Source: Alphaproteobacteria bacterium (GTDB lineage Bacteria; Pseudomonadota; Alphaproteobacteria; Rhodobacterales; Rhodobacteraceae). From it: DNA of 54,056 nt. The stretch spans positions 1 to 54,056 of the forward strand of contig JAUIBL010000029.1 of assembly GCA_030428355.1 (NCBI GenBank), read 5' to 3'. The position numbers and the translations under genes were made by a program. Numbering within the stretch: the stretch's first letter is position 1; every line of letters begins with the position of its first letter. The notes below the pieces were generated by a model. It was given only the letters and a program-made list of their open reading frames with translations. It did not search any database and was not told the DNA's origin. This document shows, in pieces, positions 27,502-37,762 of the stretch.

Positions 27502-27666
27502 GCCGAGCGGTCCTTTCGGGAAAGCGAACCACGCCAAAAACCTTCTGATTATCAAGGCTTATCCACTGCGGCTGATCTGTCCACCCCTGAAGCGATCACT
27601 ATCTGTGACCGTCAGTGTCAGGACACACCCGTCCGAACGGCTGAGGTGACCCAAAAGAACAGGTGC

Positions 27667-29319
27667 CTAACCCGCCAGAAGCGCCCGCGCCGCCGCGCGG
27701 GCCTCATCAGTGATGGTGTCGCCCGACAGCATGCGGGCGATCTCGCCCTCCCGCGCGGGCGGATCGAGCGGTACCACGGTCGAGGTGGTCTGCTCGTCGG
27801 CGACGCGCTTTTCCACGCGCCAGTGATGCGCGCCAAGTGCGGCCACCTGCGGGGAATGGGTGACGACAAGCACCTGGCCCCCTTCGGCCAGGGCGGCCAG
27901 ACGTCGTCCTACGGCGTCGGCGGTGGCCCCACCGACACCGCGGTCGATTTCGTCGAAGATCATGGTCAACCCGGCATCGCGCTGTTCCGACAGGCACACT
28001 TTGAGGGCAAGCAGGAACCGGCTGAGTTCACCACCCGATGCGATCTTGCCAATCGGTCCCGCCGGTGCGCCGGGATTTGTCGCAACGGTAAAGGCCACCG
28101 CATCGTTGCCTTCGGGACCTGCGGGCGCGTCTGCAACATCGGTAACAAACACCGCACGTTCCATCTTGAGCGGAGCCAGTTCGGCGCAGACCGCGGCGTC
28201 GAGCCGTTTCGCCGCCGCCATGCGGCTGTTGCGCACGGTCATCGCGGCGCCGTCATAGGCAGTTTCGGCACTGCGCAGTTCGGATTGCAGCCGCGTCATG
28301 CGGTCTGCACCCTGATCCAAGGCAGCCAAACGGTCGCGCAATGTATCTGCCAAACCCGACAGATCATCCGGGGCCACGCCGTGTTTGCGCGCCTGCGCCC
28401 GCAGCGCAAAGAGCCGTTCTTCCGTGACTTCAAGCTCGTGAGGGTCGAATTCCAGCGACTCGAGTGTTGCCGTCACCCCGCGCGCGGCCTCATCAAGTTC
28501 GGCCATGGCGCGGGCAAGTGCCGCAAGCGGGTCATCCAGCCGCCCTTCGGCGGCATCGCTGACGCCTTCCAACCAGCGCAGCGCATCCGACAAAGCGCCC
28601 TCGGCCCCGTCCTGCCCCATCACCTGTGCAGCACGGGCGATGTCGTCGCGGATCCGCTCGGCGGCCTGCATCATGCGGCGACGCGCGTCGAGATCGGCAT
28701 CCTCTCCGGGTTCGGGGGCCAGCTTGTCCAACTCGGCAACGGAATGGCGCAGGAAGTCTTCCTCGGCCTGTGCCGCCTTGTAGGCCGCTTCCGCCTCGGC
28801 CAAAGCCTTGCGGGCCTTCGAGAGCGTGCCCCAAGCGGACTTTACAGCCGCCAACAGATCGTCATGCCCGGCGAACTGATCCAGCAACGCCCGGTGCCCT
28901 TTTGGGTTCAGCAAACCCCGGTCATCGTGCTGGCCGTGCAGTTCGACCAGCGTGTCCGACAGGGCCCGAAGCATATCGCCGGTCACGCGCCGGTCATTGA
29001 CCCAGCCCGTCTTGCGCCCATCGGCGGTGTTCACGCGGCGCAGGATCAACTCGTCTGAATCCTCGAACCCGGCTTCGACCAGAACGTCGCGTGCCGGATG
29101 ACGCTTTGGCAGGTCGAACACGGCGGTCACTGCACCCTGCTCGGCCCCGCTGCGCACAAGCTCGGCGCGCCCTCGCCAGCCCAGCACAAACCCAAGACTG
29201 TCAAGTAGGATCGACTTGCCGGCGCCGGTTTCGCCTGTCAGCACGTTGAGACCCGGTTGGAACTCAAGCTCCAACCGATCAATGATCAGCATGTCCCGTA
29301 TTTCAAGCGTGCGCAGCAT
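27667..29319 (-). CDS. recN: DNA repair protein RecN
   Basis: 550 residues. An SMC-like ATPase for double-strand break repair. Walker A TGETGAGKSILLDSLGF at the N-terminus, long coiled-coil regions in the middle, ABC signature IASGGELSRFLLALKV, Walker B LTMIFDEIDRGVGG, and VTHSPQVAALG. ATG at 29319; an in-frame TTG adds three codons. Lies 40 bp downstream of bamD in the same direction. No alphaproteobacterial SOS box (GTTC-N7-GTTC) is visible in that gap. Confidence 0.96.
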   Translation of the reverse strand: MLRTLEIRDMLIIDRLELEFQPGLNVLTGETGAGKSILLDSLGFVLGWRGRAELVRSGAEQGAVTAVFDLPKRHPARDVLVEAGFEDSDELILRRVNTADGRKTGWVNDRRVTGDMLRALSDTLVELHGQHDDRGLLNPKGHRALLDQFAGHDDLLAAVKSAWGTLSKARKALAEAEAAYKAAQAEEDFLRHSVAELDKLAPEPGEDADLDARRRMMQAAERIRDDIARAAQVMGQDGAEGALSDALRWLEGVSDAAEGRLDDPLAALARAMAELDEAARGVTATLESLEFDPHELEVTEERLFALRAQARKHGVAPDDLSGLADTLRDRLAALDQGADRMTRLQSELRSAETAYDGAAMTVRNSRMAAAKRLDAAVCAELAPLKMERAVFVTDVADAPAGPEGNDAVAFTVATNPGAPAGPIGKIASGGELSRFLLALKVCLSEQRDAGLTMIFDEIDRGVGGATADAVGRRLAALAEGGQVLVVTHSPQVAALGAHHWRVEKRVADEQTTSTVVPLDPPAREGEIARMLSGDTITDEARAAARALLAG

Positions 29320-29360
29320 TCTGTGCAACCGGGTGCGTTGTCAGACGCCCCACCCCCCGA

Positions 29361-30215
29361 TCAAAGCCACTGACCCCTGACCATCTGGCGATAGATCTGC
29401 CCCAGCCAGTTGTCCCCGGTCGCTTTCAATTCCAGCCCGCGTCCGGTGAGCAGTTTGAAGCTGTCCTCGTACCAATCCGTGGACTGGTAGTTGTAGCCCA
29501 GAATGGCCCCGGCTGTCTGTGCCTCGTCGGTCAGACCCAAAGACAGATACGACTCGACCAAGCGGTGCAGCGCCTCGGCGGTATGTGTCGTGGTCTGGAA
29601 ATCCTCAACCACCACACGGAAGCGGTTGATCGCGGCCCCGTAGTGTTCCCGACGCAGGTAGTAACGTCCGATTTCCATTTCCTTGCCGGCCAGGTGATCA
29701 AAGGCCAGATCGAACTTGAGCACCGATGACCGTGCATATTCGCTGTCGGGATAGCGTTCGATCACGGTGCGCAAAGCCTGCAACGCCTGGAAGGTCAGAC
29801 CCTGATCGCGGCCCACCTCTTCGATCTGGTCATAATAGCTGAGCGCCAGAAGGTACTGTGCATAAGCCGCATCTTCGTCAGTCGGATAGAAGTCGATATA
29901 CCGCTGCGCGGCAGAGCGGCTGTTCTCGTAGTCCTTGTTCTGATGATGCGCAAAGGCCTGCATGATGACCGCGCGCTTGGCGAGTTCGGAATAGGGATAA
30001 AGCCGCTCGACTTCCGAGAAGTAGAACGCCGCATCCTCGGGATCCCGGCTGTCCAGTTCGAATTCGCCGCGTTCGAAGATCTGTTCGGCGGTGAAATTCT
30101 CGATCGGAACACCGCCCGGGCCGAATCCCGGGCGTTCCACATTGCCGCACGCAGTCAGCGTCAGTCCCAAGAGCCCCGCCCCGATCACAGCTCTTGCGCT
30201 TCTGCCCGCTGCCAT
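29361..30215 (-). CDS. bamD: Outer membrane assembly lipoprotein BamD
   Basis: 284 residues. Lipoprotein signal with lipobox LTAC near residues 19-22, then TPR-like repeats (NFTAEQIFERGEFELDSRDPEDAAFYFSEVERLYPYSELAKRA, and further repeats to about 240) typical of BamD/ComL. Essential partner of BamA in inserting outer-membrane beta-barrels. The ATG at 30215 gives a normal lipoprotein signal. Follows lpxC by about 150 bp, in the common alphaproteobacterial ftsZ-lpxC-bamD-recN order. Confidence 0.95.
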   Translation of the reverse strand: MAAGRSARAVIGAGLLGLTLTACGNVERPGFGPGGVPIENFTAEQIFERGEFELDSRDPEDAAFYFSEVERLYPYSELAKRAVIMQAFAHHQNKDYENSRSAAQRYIDFYPTDEDAAYAQYLLALSYYDQIEEVGRDQGLTFQALQALRTVIERYPDSEYARSSVLKFDLAFDHLAGKEMEIGRYYLRREHYGAAINRFRVVVEDFQTTTHTAEALHRLVESYLSLGLTDEAQTAGAILGYNYQSTDWYEDSFKLLTGRGLELKATGDNWLGQIYRQMVRGQWL

Positions 30216-30372
30216 GCCCGTCACCTTCGTTAAACCGCCGTGGCTATCTGTGCCACTTGTCTGATGTTGGTCCTAGCACATTAAATCGGAAGGCAAAACG
30301 CCTTTAGGCACACAAGCGATCAAGCAGTTGCGCAGTCTGTGTGTGCAGCAGGACGCCCAAAGGGACTCGCGG

Positions 30373-31326
30373 TCAGGCAACCGCCGGAACCTCGTGGGCG
30401 GTGACACCGGCTCCCGGCAAACGCGCAGCCGTCTCGGCGTCGCATTCGCGAATCCGGTAGCCATCCGGTGTCGCGAAAAGTTCGCGCAACAGCATGTTCG
30501 TCAGAGTGTGGCCCGCCTTGTGGCCTTCGTAATGGCCCAAGAGCGGCAGACCCGCCAACGCAAGGTCACCCAAGGCGTCCAGCATCTTGTGGCGCACCGC
30601 TTCATCGCTGTGACGCAGGCCACCGGGGCTGAGAATTGCATCCCCATCGACGACCACCGCGTTTTCCATCGTGCCGCCCAGTGCCTTGCCGACCGCCCGC
30701 ATCGCTTCGACGTCAGAAGCCCGGCAGAAGGTCCGGCTGTCGGACAATTCGCGCACGAAAGTGCCATTGGCAAGGTTCAGCGACTTGCTTTGCTGTCCAA
30801 TGGCTCTGTCGGCAAAGTCGATATGGAAATCCATCGTCAGGCCCGTCCCCGGCCCAAGCCGCGCCCAGCCTTGTGAGGTGTGCACCTCAACCGTGCTCAG
30901 CACTTCGACCACGCGGATCGGGGCGTGCAATGGCTTCACCCCGGCGGCCAGAATGCTGCGCACGAACGGAACCGCGCTGCCGTCAAGCACCGGTGCCTCG
31001 GGGCCGTCAATCCGGATCAACGCGTTATGGACGCCGCACCCTGCCAATGCGGCCATGACGTGCTCGATGGTCGACACCGACGCTCCGGAAGCATTCACGA
31101 TCTTGGTGCAAAGGGGCGAATGCTCGGCAAAATCGAACAGGGCGGGAATACGGCTGTTACCGAGGCGGATGTCCGTACGGTCGAACACGATGCCATGATC
31201 GGCCGGAGCCGGGCAGATCGACATGTTCACTGAAAGGCCGGTATGCAGACCAATGCCCGAAAAGCGGACGGTAGATTGAACCGTTGTTTGCAAAAGACCC
31301 TCGTCCAAATACGCCGGCACCCCCAT
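30373..31326 (-). CDS. lpxC: UDP-3-O-acyl-N-acetylglucosamine deacetylase
   Basis: 317 residues. The committed zinc-dependent step of lipid A synthesis. Motifs: TVRFSGIGLHTG, TIEHVMAALAGCGVHNALI with a zinc histidine, GPEAPVLDGSA, HKMLDALGDLALAGLPLLGHYEGHKAGH with the second zinc histidine, the aspartate and the general acid-base histidine. Lies downstream of ftsZ, but the ftsZ terminator separates them, so it probably has its own promoter in 31327-31460. Confidence 0.97.
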   Translation of the reverse strand: MGVPAYLDEGLLQTTVQSTVRFSGIGLHTGLSVNMSICPAPADHGIVFDRTDIRLGNSRIPALFDFAEHSPLCTKIVNASGASVSTIEHVMAALAGCGVHNALIRIDGPEAPVLDGSAVPFVRSILAAGVKPLHAPIRVVEVLSTVEVHTSQGWARLGPGTGLTMDFHIDFADRAIGQQSKSLNLANGTFVRELSDSRTFCRASDVEAMRAVGKALGGTMENAVVVDGDAILSPGGLRHSDEAVRHKMLDALGDLALAGLPLLGHYEGHKAGHTLTNMLLRELFATPDGYRIRECDAETAARLPGAGVTAHEVPAVA

Positions 31327-31458
31327 GCGGCCTTTCGAGATGGGTGATAAACGCTGACCTATCCAGCCTCAAATCAAAGATTGTAACGGCCTGAAACACG
31401 GCATTGAAACCCATCGGCGGAATCCCGCCAAAGGTGATAAAGCGTTGATCAGAAACGA

Positions 31459-31487
31459 AAAACGCCCCCAGAATCGGGGGCGTTTTC
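31459..31487 (-). terminator. Intrinsic terminator of ftsZ
   Basis: On the minus strand an 11-bp stem (AAAACGCCCCC with GGGGGCGTTTT, loop of 6) ends in a run of T. It begins 20 nt after the ftsZ stop. Confidence 0.92.
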
Positions 31488-31506
31488 ATGGCGATTTATC
31501 GCTTTT

Positions 31507-33126
31507 TCAGTTTGCCTGACGACGCAGGAAAGCCGGAATTTCGATCCGCTCCTGATCTTCATCGGCGTCCGGAGAGGGCGCGCGGGCCGGTGCGGCGGCG
31601 CTGGATTGAACCGGAGGTTGTGTCGTACGACGCGCCGGAGCATCGGATTGCTGGCCATGACCGGTCATGCGATTGATCAGCGAATTGATCCCGAACCGGG
31701 GGCGTTCGCTGTCTGCGGGTTCAGGTTCGACCTGCATGTTCGGACGCGCGCCCGGTGCCGGTCGGGCACGGGAAGCCGCCGCCTGCAACCGTGCCAGAGC
31801 TTCTGCGCTCGGGGTACCGGGCGCCGGGGCACGAGGTGCAACAAACTGTTCCGGATCGGCTTCGATGCTGTCTTCGCGCGGATTGAACTCGGCCACCTGC
31901 GGGCGATAGGCGGGTGCCGGCAAACCGTCTTCGTCCATGACTTCCTGATCGCTGCGGGGCTGGAAGACGGGCTCCATGGGCTCGTCCTCGGCATCCGCAG
32001 TATGGGTGTCGAACAGCGAAGGCTCTTCGGCCTTGCGGGCCGCCACGGGCTCGGGCATCGACGCGGCCTTCTCGGCCTGACGGGATTCCTCGACGCGGGT
32101 GGTCTGCGTCAAAGGTGTTGCCAGCGACCGGCGCGGAACCGGGATTTCCGTGTGGACATCGACCGCGTCAATGCCCGTTGCCACGACGCTGACGCGCATC
32201 ATGCCCTGCATGCTGTCATCCAGCGTGGAACCGACGATGATGTTTGCGTCTGTATCCACTTCCTCGCGGATGCGGTTCGCCGCTTCGTCCAGTTCGAACA
32301 GCGTGAGGTCGTGACCGCCTGTGATGTTGATGAGAACACCCTTCGCGCCGCGCAGGCTGATTTCGTCCAGCAGCGGGTTCGCAATGGCCTTTTCCGCCGC
32401 CTGAATGGCGCGATCTTCGCCCTCTGCCTCGCCCGTGCCCATCATCGCCTTGCCCATCTCGTCCATCACGGCGCGCACGTCGGCGAAGTCGAGGTTGATC
32501 AGGCCCGGACGAACCATGAGGTCAGTCACACCCTTCACGCCCTGATAGAGCACGTCGTCTGCCATCGAGAAGGCTTCGGTGAAGGTGGTCTTTTCGTTCG
32601 CCAGACGGAACAGGTTCTGATTCGGAATGATGATCAGTGTATCGACGACCTTCTGGAGCGCCTCAACGCCCTCTTCGGCCTGCTTCATCCGCTTGTTGCC
32701 TTCGAACTGGAACGGCTTGGTAACCACACCCACCGTCAGAACGCCCAGCTCGCGTGCGGCCTGTGCGATGATCGGTGCAGCGCCTGTCCCAGTGCCGCCA
32801 CCCATGCCCGCCGTGATGAAGCACATATGCGCCCCCGCAAGGTGGTCGACGATCTGTTCGATGCTTTCCTCGGCGGCTGCGGCCCCAACAGCGGCGCGTG
32901 CCCCGGCACCCAGACCCTCGGTCACTTTGACGCCAAGCTGGATGCGGCTGGTGGATCGGCTCTGCTGCAGCGCCTGCGCGTCGGTGTTGGCAACCACGAA
33001 ATCGACACCCTCAAGGGACTTGTCGATCATGTTGTTGACCGCGTTTCCGCCTGCACCGCCCACACCGAACACGGTGATGCGGGGTTTCAATTCTTCCTGT
33101 CCGGGCACCGAAAGGTTCAATGTCAT
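31507..33126 (-). CDS. ftsZ: Cell division GTPase FtsZ
   Basis: 539 residues. Forms the Z-ring. GTP-binding tubulin signature GGGTGTG at 109-115, N-terminal [15 protein letters not shown]7-loop region with [11 protein letters not shown]. After about residue 320 follows a long Pro/Ala/Glu-rich disordered linker, larger than in E. coli (383 residues) but usual for Rhodobacterales, ending in the conserved C-terminal peptide [12 protein letters not shown] that binds FtsA. The ATG at 33126 is the family start. Last gene of the ftsQ-ftsA-ftsZ run, with its own terminator. Confidence 0.98.
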   Translation of the reverse strand: MTLNLSVPGQEELKPRITVFGVGGAGGNAVNNMIDKSLEGVDFVVANTDAQALQQSRSTSRIQLGVKVTEGLGAGARAAVGAAAAEESIEQIVDHLAGAHMCFITAGMGGGTGTGAAPIIAQAARELGVLTVGVVTKPFQFEGNKRMKQAEEGVEALQKVVDTLIIIPNQNLFRLANEKTTFTEAFSMADDVLYQGVKGVTDLMVRPGLINLDFADVRAVMDEMGKAMMGTGEAEGEDRAIQAAEKAIANPLLDEISLRGAKGVLINITGGHDLTLFELDEAANRIREEVDTDANIIVGSTLDDSMQGMMRVSVVATGIDAVDVHTEIPVPRRSLATPLTQTTRVEESRQAEKAASMPEPVAARKAEEPSLFDTHTADAEDEPMEPVFQPRSDQEVMDEDGLPAPAYRPQVAEFNPREDSIEADPEQFVAPRAPAPGTPSAEALARLQAAASRARPAPGARPNMQVEPEPADSERPRFGINSLINRMTGHGQQSDAPARRTTQPPVQSSAAAPARAPSPDADEDQERIEIPAFLRRQAN

Positions 33127-33299
33127 GTGTCTATCCGCCTGCTGTCTCAGCCCCTTTCGGGACGTTTTCTGCACCTGTTTCGCCAATTATTACCGGGCAA
33201 TCGCCCAAACGTCACGTAAATTCCGTACTTTAGCACCAAATGTGCTGCTTTGTGCCACCCCCCTACGCGGGATTTTGCCGAAACCTCAACATCTTGCGG

Positions 33300-34634
33300 T
33301 CACCAGTTATCACGGAACCATTTTACGGCACGTTTCAGGGAACGTGCCGGATAGCGGTCTACAGGGATCTCGAAGTCCCACCATTCGTCCTGCGGATTGG
33401 CTGCAAAGAGGCACAAACCGACCGCACTGGCGAATCCCGGTCCTGTCGCAGCCTGCGGCAGACCATGCACCCGCATCGGCCGACCAAGCCGCACCTGCTG
33501 TCCGAGGATCTTGGTGGCCAGGCCATCCAGACCAGGGATCTGGCTGGCCCCACCGGTGAGCACGATCTGCTGGCTTGGCAGATGTTCGAACCCGGCCGCA
33601 TCCAGCCGTGCGCGCACCTCTTCAAGAATCTCCTCGACACGGGGGCGCATGATGCCGATCAATTCGGCGCGGCTGACCGACCGGCGGTCGTGATGCCAGT
33701 CGCCGGTATCGCCACCGATTTCGATCATGTCGCGATCATCCATTCCCGTGGCGACAACGCCGCCGTGGAAGGTCTTGATCCGCTCGGCCACCGCCATCGG
33801 CACCTGCAACCCCATCGAGATGTCGCTGGTCACGTGATCCCCGCCCATGCGCACCGCATCGGCGTAAATCATGTGCTTTTTCATGAAGATGGACAGTCCA
33901 GTTGATCCACCACCCATGTCGATGCAGGCGGCACCCAGTTCCTGTTCGTCCTCGACCAAAGCCGACACGCCCGACACATAGGCCGAGCTTGCGATCCCAG
34001 CGAGTTCGAGATCGCACCGCTTCATGCAGTGCGCGAGGTTCTGGATTGCCATGGCGTCGACCGTCAACATATGCATGTCGACTGCAAGTTCTTGGCCAAT
34101 TTGACCGCGCGGGTCGATCAAACCGCTGCGATAATCGAGGGCAAAGTTCACCGGCTGCGCATGCAGCACCTCGCGCCCATGGCCGAATTCCGGCACGTCA
34201 CAGGCCGACAGCACGCGCGCAACGTCCTGTTCGTCAACCGTATTGCCTGCCACCTCGACCCGCCCGGCAAGGCCATAGCTGCGCGGATCGGCTCCGGCGA
34301 AGCAGGCGATCACATGGTCAACGCGAATCTGCGCCATCTTCTGCGCGGCCTGCACGGCGGTCCGGATGGCGCGCTCGGTCTCGCCCATCGAATCGATCTC
34401 GCCGAACCGCACGCCACGGGATCGGGTGGTCGCTGCGCCGATCACCCGGAACCCCGATTGCCCGGCCAGAGAGCCGATGCTGTCGGTCTCGATCGCGCGG
34501 TCCGTCCCGTCGAACCGCAAGACAAGACACGCGATCTTGGAGCTGCCGATGTCGAGAATGGCAATCACGCCTCTCTGCATCGCCGCCTTGCGCATGTTGC
34601 GCATCGCCCGCTGTGACTCGTATAGTTCGATCAT
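33300..34634 (-). CDS. ftsA: Cell division protein FtsA
   Basis: 444 residues. Actin-like ATPase that tethers FtsZ to the membrane. Phosphate-1 motif AILDIGSSKIACLVLRF, GGSTGLSIF and IVLTGGASQIPGL. The C-terminal amphipathic helix is SLKRAVKWFRDNW, the membrane anchor. The start overlaps the ftsQ stop by 4 bp (ATGA). The N-terminus is about 25 residues longer than E. coli FtsA. Confidence 0.97.
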   Translation of the reverse strand: MIELYESQRAMRNMRKAAMQRGVIAILDIGSSKIACLVLRFDGTDRAIETDSIGSLAGQSGFRVIGAATTRSRGVRFGEIDSMGETERAIRTAVQAAQKMAQIRVDHVIACFAGADPRSYGLAGRVEVAGNTVDEQDVARVLSACDVPEFGHGREVLHAQPVNFALDYRSGLIDPRGQIGQELAVDMHMLTVDAMAIQNLAHCMKRCDLELAGIASSAYVSGVSALVEDEQELGAACIDMGGGSTGLSIFMKKHMIYADAVRMGGDHVTSDISMGLQVPMAVAERIKTFHGGVVATGMDDRDMIEIGGDTGDWHHDRRSVSRAELIGIMRPRVEEILEEVRARLDAAGFEHLPSQQIVLTGGASQIPGLDGLATKILGQQVRLGRPMRVHGLPQAATGPGFASAVGLCLFAANPQDEWWDFEIPVDRYPARSLKRAVKWFRDNW

Positions 34635-35506
34635 TGCCGTTGTTCCCCTGCCTCGATCGCCCGGATGCGGATGAGTTCCTGCACCGCCCCGTCTGTCATT
34701 CTGAGTGTTGGCCGGTTCGGCAGCCGCAGATCGACCGCGACCAGATCCCGTTCCAGCATGTCGACCGCCTGATCCATGGCGATCACCCGTTCCAATGCCT
34801 GCACCGCGTCCGCTTCCGGCAGCAGGATGCGCTGATCCCGGTCAAGAACGACGTCCCAGCGCCGTTCGCCCATGCGCACCAGCCCCCGCAAACGCGACGA
34901 CAGCGGCTCTGCGGCCGCCACCAGGTCCAGGGCTTCGGTGACTTGTGCGTCCGCACCATCGCCGACGATCAGCGGCAATTCCGGCCAATCCGCCCGTACA
35001 AATGCCGGGCCGACCAGAACGCCCTCGTTGTCCAGAAGCTGCAAGCCCCGTTCATTGCGCCAGAGCACAACCGGGATGCGTTCGACCACGTCAACTTGCA
35101 GGACATTGCCCTGCCGAACATACAGCCGTGCCGATTTGACCGGATCGAGCGCAACCACAACTTCACGCATCGCTTCAAGATCGAGATCGAAGGAACTGAT
35201 CGGAAAGTCCAAAGGCAGGATTTGTCGGATACCATCGGCGACGATGTCGCTCGCCCCATCCACGACCATCATGTTGACCATGAACTCGGGGCGGCTTTCC
35301 ACCTGCGACCGCAGATCGGCATAGGTGTCGATGATCTTCATCCGGTTGTCATCGACCGACAGCCACCAGCTTGCGATCCCGAAGGTCAGCAGGCACGGCA
35401 GCCCGAAGCGCAGCACCAATCGGAAGAGCGGCGTCAGCATCAGCCGCTCCATCCGGTATTTCAGGCGCGACGGTGCCGGATCGGGGCGTGCGGTCATCTG
35501 TGACAT
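34631..35506 (-). CDS. ftsQ: Cell division protein FtsQ
   Basis: 291 residues. Cytoplasmic basic start, one membrane helix at about 30-50 (LVLRFGLPCLLTFGIASWW), then a periplasmic POTRA domain (about 75-145) and FtsQ domain (WRNERGLQLLDNEGVLV, ADWPELPLIVGDGA). Scaffolds the FtsQLB complex. The ATG at 35506 lies inside the end of ddl (13-bp overlap), so the two are translationally linked. Confidence 0.95.
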   Translation of the reverse strand: MSQMTARPDPAPSRLKYRMERLMLTPLFRLVLRFGLPCLLTFGIASWWLSVDDNRMKIIDTYADLRSQVESRPEFMVNMMVVDGASDIVADGIRQILPLDFPISSFDLDLEAMREVVVALDPVKSARLYVRQGNVLQVDVVERIPVVLWRNERGLQLLDNEGVLVGPAFVRADWPELPLIVGDGADAQVTEALDLVAAAEPLSSRLRGLVRMGERRWDVVLDRDQRILLPEADAVQALERVIAMDQAVDMLERDLVAVDLRLPNRPTLRMTDGAVQELIRIRAIEAGEQRQ

Positions 35507-36408
35507 GACGCATCCTCCACCATCCAGCGACAAAGCTGACCAAAGCTCATTCCGGTATGCGCCGCCTGTTCCGGCGTCAGCGAGGTCGGTGTCATGCCAG
35601 GCTGGGTGTTGGTTTCCAGCAGGATAAGACCTGCCAGGCCCTTGCTTTCGTCCCAGCGGAAATCGGTGCGGGTCACACCCTTGCACCCCAGCGCGGTGTG
35701 CGCGCGTACGGCATAGTCAAGGCAGGCTGCGGTGATCTCGTCCGGCACGTCCGCAGGCAACACGTGCCGCGACCCACCGGGTTTGTACTTGGCATCGTAA
35801 TCGTACCAGCCATCGGTCAGAATGTCGGTCACGCACAGCGCCCGGCCCCCGACCACTGTCGTCGTCAGTTCCCGTCCGGGTGCAAAGGCTTCGACCATGA
35901 CGGTCTCGGGCATATCATCGGAAAGCTGAGGCGGCTCGTTTGCGCCGTCGCTGACAAGGTAGACCCCGACGGACGATCCTTCGTTGAACGGTTTGACCAC
36001 GTAAGGCGGCGGCATGACATGGCGCTGCCGAACTTCGTCGCGGGCGGCCAGAACGCTTTCGACCACGGGCAACCCATGGCGGCGGTACACATCCTTGGTG
36101 CGTTCCTTGTCCATCGCAAGAGACGAGGCCAGCACGCCCGAATGGGTATACGGGATGCCCAGCCATTCCAGCAGGCCCTGCACGCAGCCATCCTCGCCCC
36201 AGCGACCGTGTAGGGCGTTGAAACAGACATCGGGGGCAAGCGCAGTCAGTACGGATGCAAGGTCACGGCCTGCATCGACCTCGTGAACCTCGAAACCTTC
36301 GTCCCGCAAAGCGGCGGCGCATTCACGCCCTGTTGACAGGGACACCTCGCGTTCGGCCGAGGGGCCACCCATCAGAACTGCCACTTTCGGGTTTGCCCTG
36401 CTCGACAT
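35494..36408 (-). CDS. ddl: D-alanine--D-alanine ligase
   Basis: 304 residues. ATP-grasp enzyme that makes D-Ala-D-Ala for the peptidoglycan stem. Motifs KVAVLMGGPSAEREVSLSTG, FNALHGRWGEDG, YVVKPFNEGSSVGVY and the C-terminal LLETNTQPGMTPTSL (Mg and substrate binding). The ATG at 36408 is the family start; the longer frame begins in the hairpin-rich leader. Followed directly by ftsQ. Confidence 0.97.
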   Translation of the reverse strand: MSSRANPKVAVLMGGPSAEREVSLSTGRECAAALRDEGFEVHEVDAGRDLASVLTALAPDVCFNALHGRWGEDGCVQGLLEWLGIPYTHSGVLASSLAMDKERTKDVYRRHGLPVVESVLAARDEVRQRHVMPPPYVVKPFNEGSSVGVYLVSDGANEPPQLSDDMPETVMVEAFAPGRELTTTVVGGRALCVTDILTDGWYDYDAKYKPGGSRHVLPADVPDEITAACLDYAVRAHTALGCKGVTRTDFRWDESKGLAGLILLETNTQPGMTPTSLTPEQAAHTGMSFGQLCRWMVEDASCHR

Positions 36409-36426
36409 ACCCAAAACCGCCTCAAA

Positions 36427-36524
36427 TTGGGGGTTTACCCCCATTTCTGCCTGGGGCTGAGCCCCTTGTTATGATGTGCAACCTGCCCGGCGCACCGCCT
36501 TCACCTGCGGGGGTTGACCCCCCG
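36427..36524 (-). other. Three short hairpins between murB and ddl
   Basis: GGGGG/CCCCC stems with a TTGA loop (36508-36524, starting 5 nt after the murB stop), a GGGGC/GCCCC stem (36453-36465), and a GGGGG/CCCCC stem with a TTTA loop (36427-36444, just before the ddl ribosome site). None is followed by a clear T-run on the minus strand. Possible partial terminators or RNA-stability elements. Confidence 0.5.
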
Positions 36525-36529
36525 TCCGG

Positions 36530-37462
36530 TCACGCTTGGTTTGCCAACGGCTCACCGACGCGTTTGATTTCCCATTCTAACTCTATTCCAGAGTGCAAGA
36601 AAACCTTTTTTCTCACCTCTTCGCCCAATCCCTCAAGGTCCGCCGCCGTCGCCCCCCCGGTGTTGACGAGGAAGTTCGAATGTTTGGGTGACATTTGCGC
36701 CCCGCCGCGCGTGGCCCCGCGCATTCCCGCGTCGTCGATCACCTTCCACGCCTTGAGATCGTGCACGTCATCCGCCTGCCCGGTCGAGGAAAACCCCGCC
36801 GGATTGCGGAACGTGCTACCGGCTGTCCGGTCCTTGGTGGGTTGCGTCGCGTCGCGCTTGGCCAGTTGCTCTTCCATCCGCGCAGTCAGTGCCTGCGGGT
36901 CCCCTGGCGCGCCTTGGAACACGGCTTCGATCACGACCGCGCCTTCAGGCAGAACACTGGACCGATAGGCCAGGTGCAGGTCTGCTGCAGGCAGCGTGAC
37001 CACCTCGCCCGTGCGCAAAACTGCCCGTATTTCAACAAGATGATCCGCGACATAGGACCCGTAGCAGCCCGCGTTCATGCAGACGGCGCCCCCGATGGCC
37101 CCGGGAATGGTGCGCAAAAAGGTCAGATCGACCCCGGCCTCCGCCGCCTTGCGCGCCACATGCGCATCCAGTGCCGCAGCCCCCGCCGTCACCCGGGTGC
37201 CGTCAATGGAAATGCCGTTGAACCCCCGCCCCAACCGGATCACCACCGCGCGCAGACCGCCGTCGCGCACGATCAGGTTCGATCCGACGCCCATGGGGAA
37301 CACGTCGATGCCCGCAGGCAGATCGCGCAGGAAATCGGACAGATCCTGCACATCGGCAGGCTGGAACAGCCAATCGGCCGGCCCGCCCACGCGCAACCAG
37401 GTCAGATCGGACAGCGGGCGTTGGGGCGTCAATGTGCCCCGGACATCAGGAAGCGTGATCAT
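36530..37462 (-). CDS. murB: UDP-N-acetylmuramate dehydrogenase
   Basis: 310 residues. FAD enzyme that reduces enolpyruvyl-UDP-GlcNAc to UDP-MurNAc. Motifs: [55 protein letters not shown] with the catalytic serine region, and [20 protein letters not shown] at 37462. Separated from ddl by a 120-bp hairpin-rich gap. Confidence 0.97.
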   Translation of the reverse strand: MITLPDVRGTLTPQRPLSDLTWLRVGGPADWLFQPADVQDLSDFLRDLPAGIDVFPMGVGSNLIVRDGGLRAVVIRLGRGFNGISIDGTRVTAGAAALDAHVARKAAEAGVDLTFLRTIPGAIGGAVCMNAGCYGSYVADHLVEIRAVLRTGEVVTLPAADLHLAYRSSVLPEGAVVIEAVFQGAPGDPQALTARMEEQLAKRDATQPTKDRTAGSTFRNPAGFSSTGQADDVHDLKAWKVIDDAGMRGATRGGAQMSPKHSNFLVNTGGATAADLEGLGEEVRKKVFLHSGIELEWEIKRVGEPLANQA

Positions 37463-37501
37463 GCCCCGCGTTTTGCCCAAAGGGCCGCGGCGCGTAAAGC
37501 C

Positions 37502-37762
37502 TCATTCGGCGCGGCGCGACACGCTCCGCACCACCCAAGCCAGGAAATAGCGCAGCGGCCAGCGAAGCACGCTCATCACGGCCAAGGTAAAGGCCAAGCC
37601 CCAAAAAAGACCATCAGACATATAGACCCAGATCAGGATCGGCGCGCCCAGCGCCATCAGCAGATAGGCCCGCCGCCAGTGGTTGTCTTTCGACGGAAGG
37701 GCGCCAAGAATCGCTGCAAGGATGATCCAGCAACAAGCCGCGCTCAGGGAATAGCTCATCAT
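37502..37762 (-). CDS. DUF2484 small membrane protein
   Basis: 86 residues with about three hydrophobic segments (AACCWIILAAILGAL, AYLLMALGAPILIWVYM, LFWGLAFTLAVMSVL) and a basic C-terminus. Rhodobacterales carry this gene beside murB; function unknown. ATG at 37762, with another one codon downstream. Confidence 0.8.
   Translation of the reverse strand: MMSYSLSAACCWIILAAILGALPSKDNHWRRAYLLMALGAPILIWVYMSDGLFWGLAFTLAVMSVLRWPLRYFLAWVVRSVSRRAE

Noticed and set aside
29320..29360. SOS/LexA box for recN
   Set aside because: Neither GTTC-N7-GTTC nor GAAC-N7-GAAC is present in the gap upstream of recN.
31606..33219. 537-codon plus-strand frame opposite ftsZ
   Set aside because: Antisense of FtsZ with Cys/His/Arg-rich low-quality translation.
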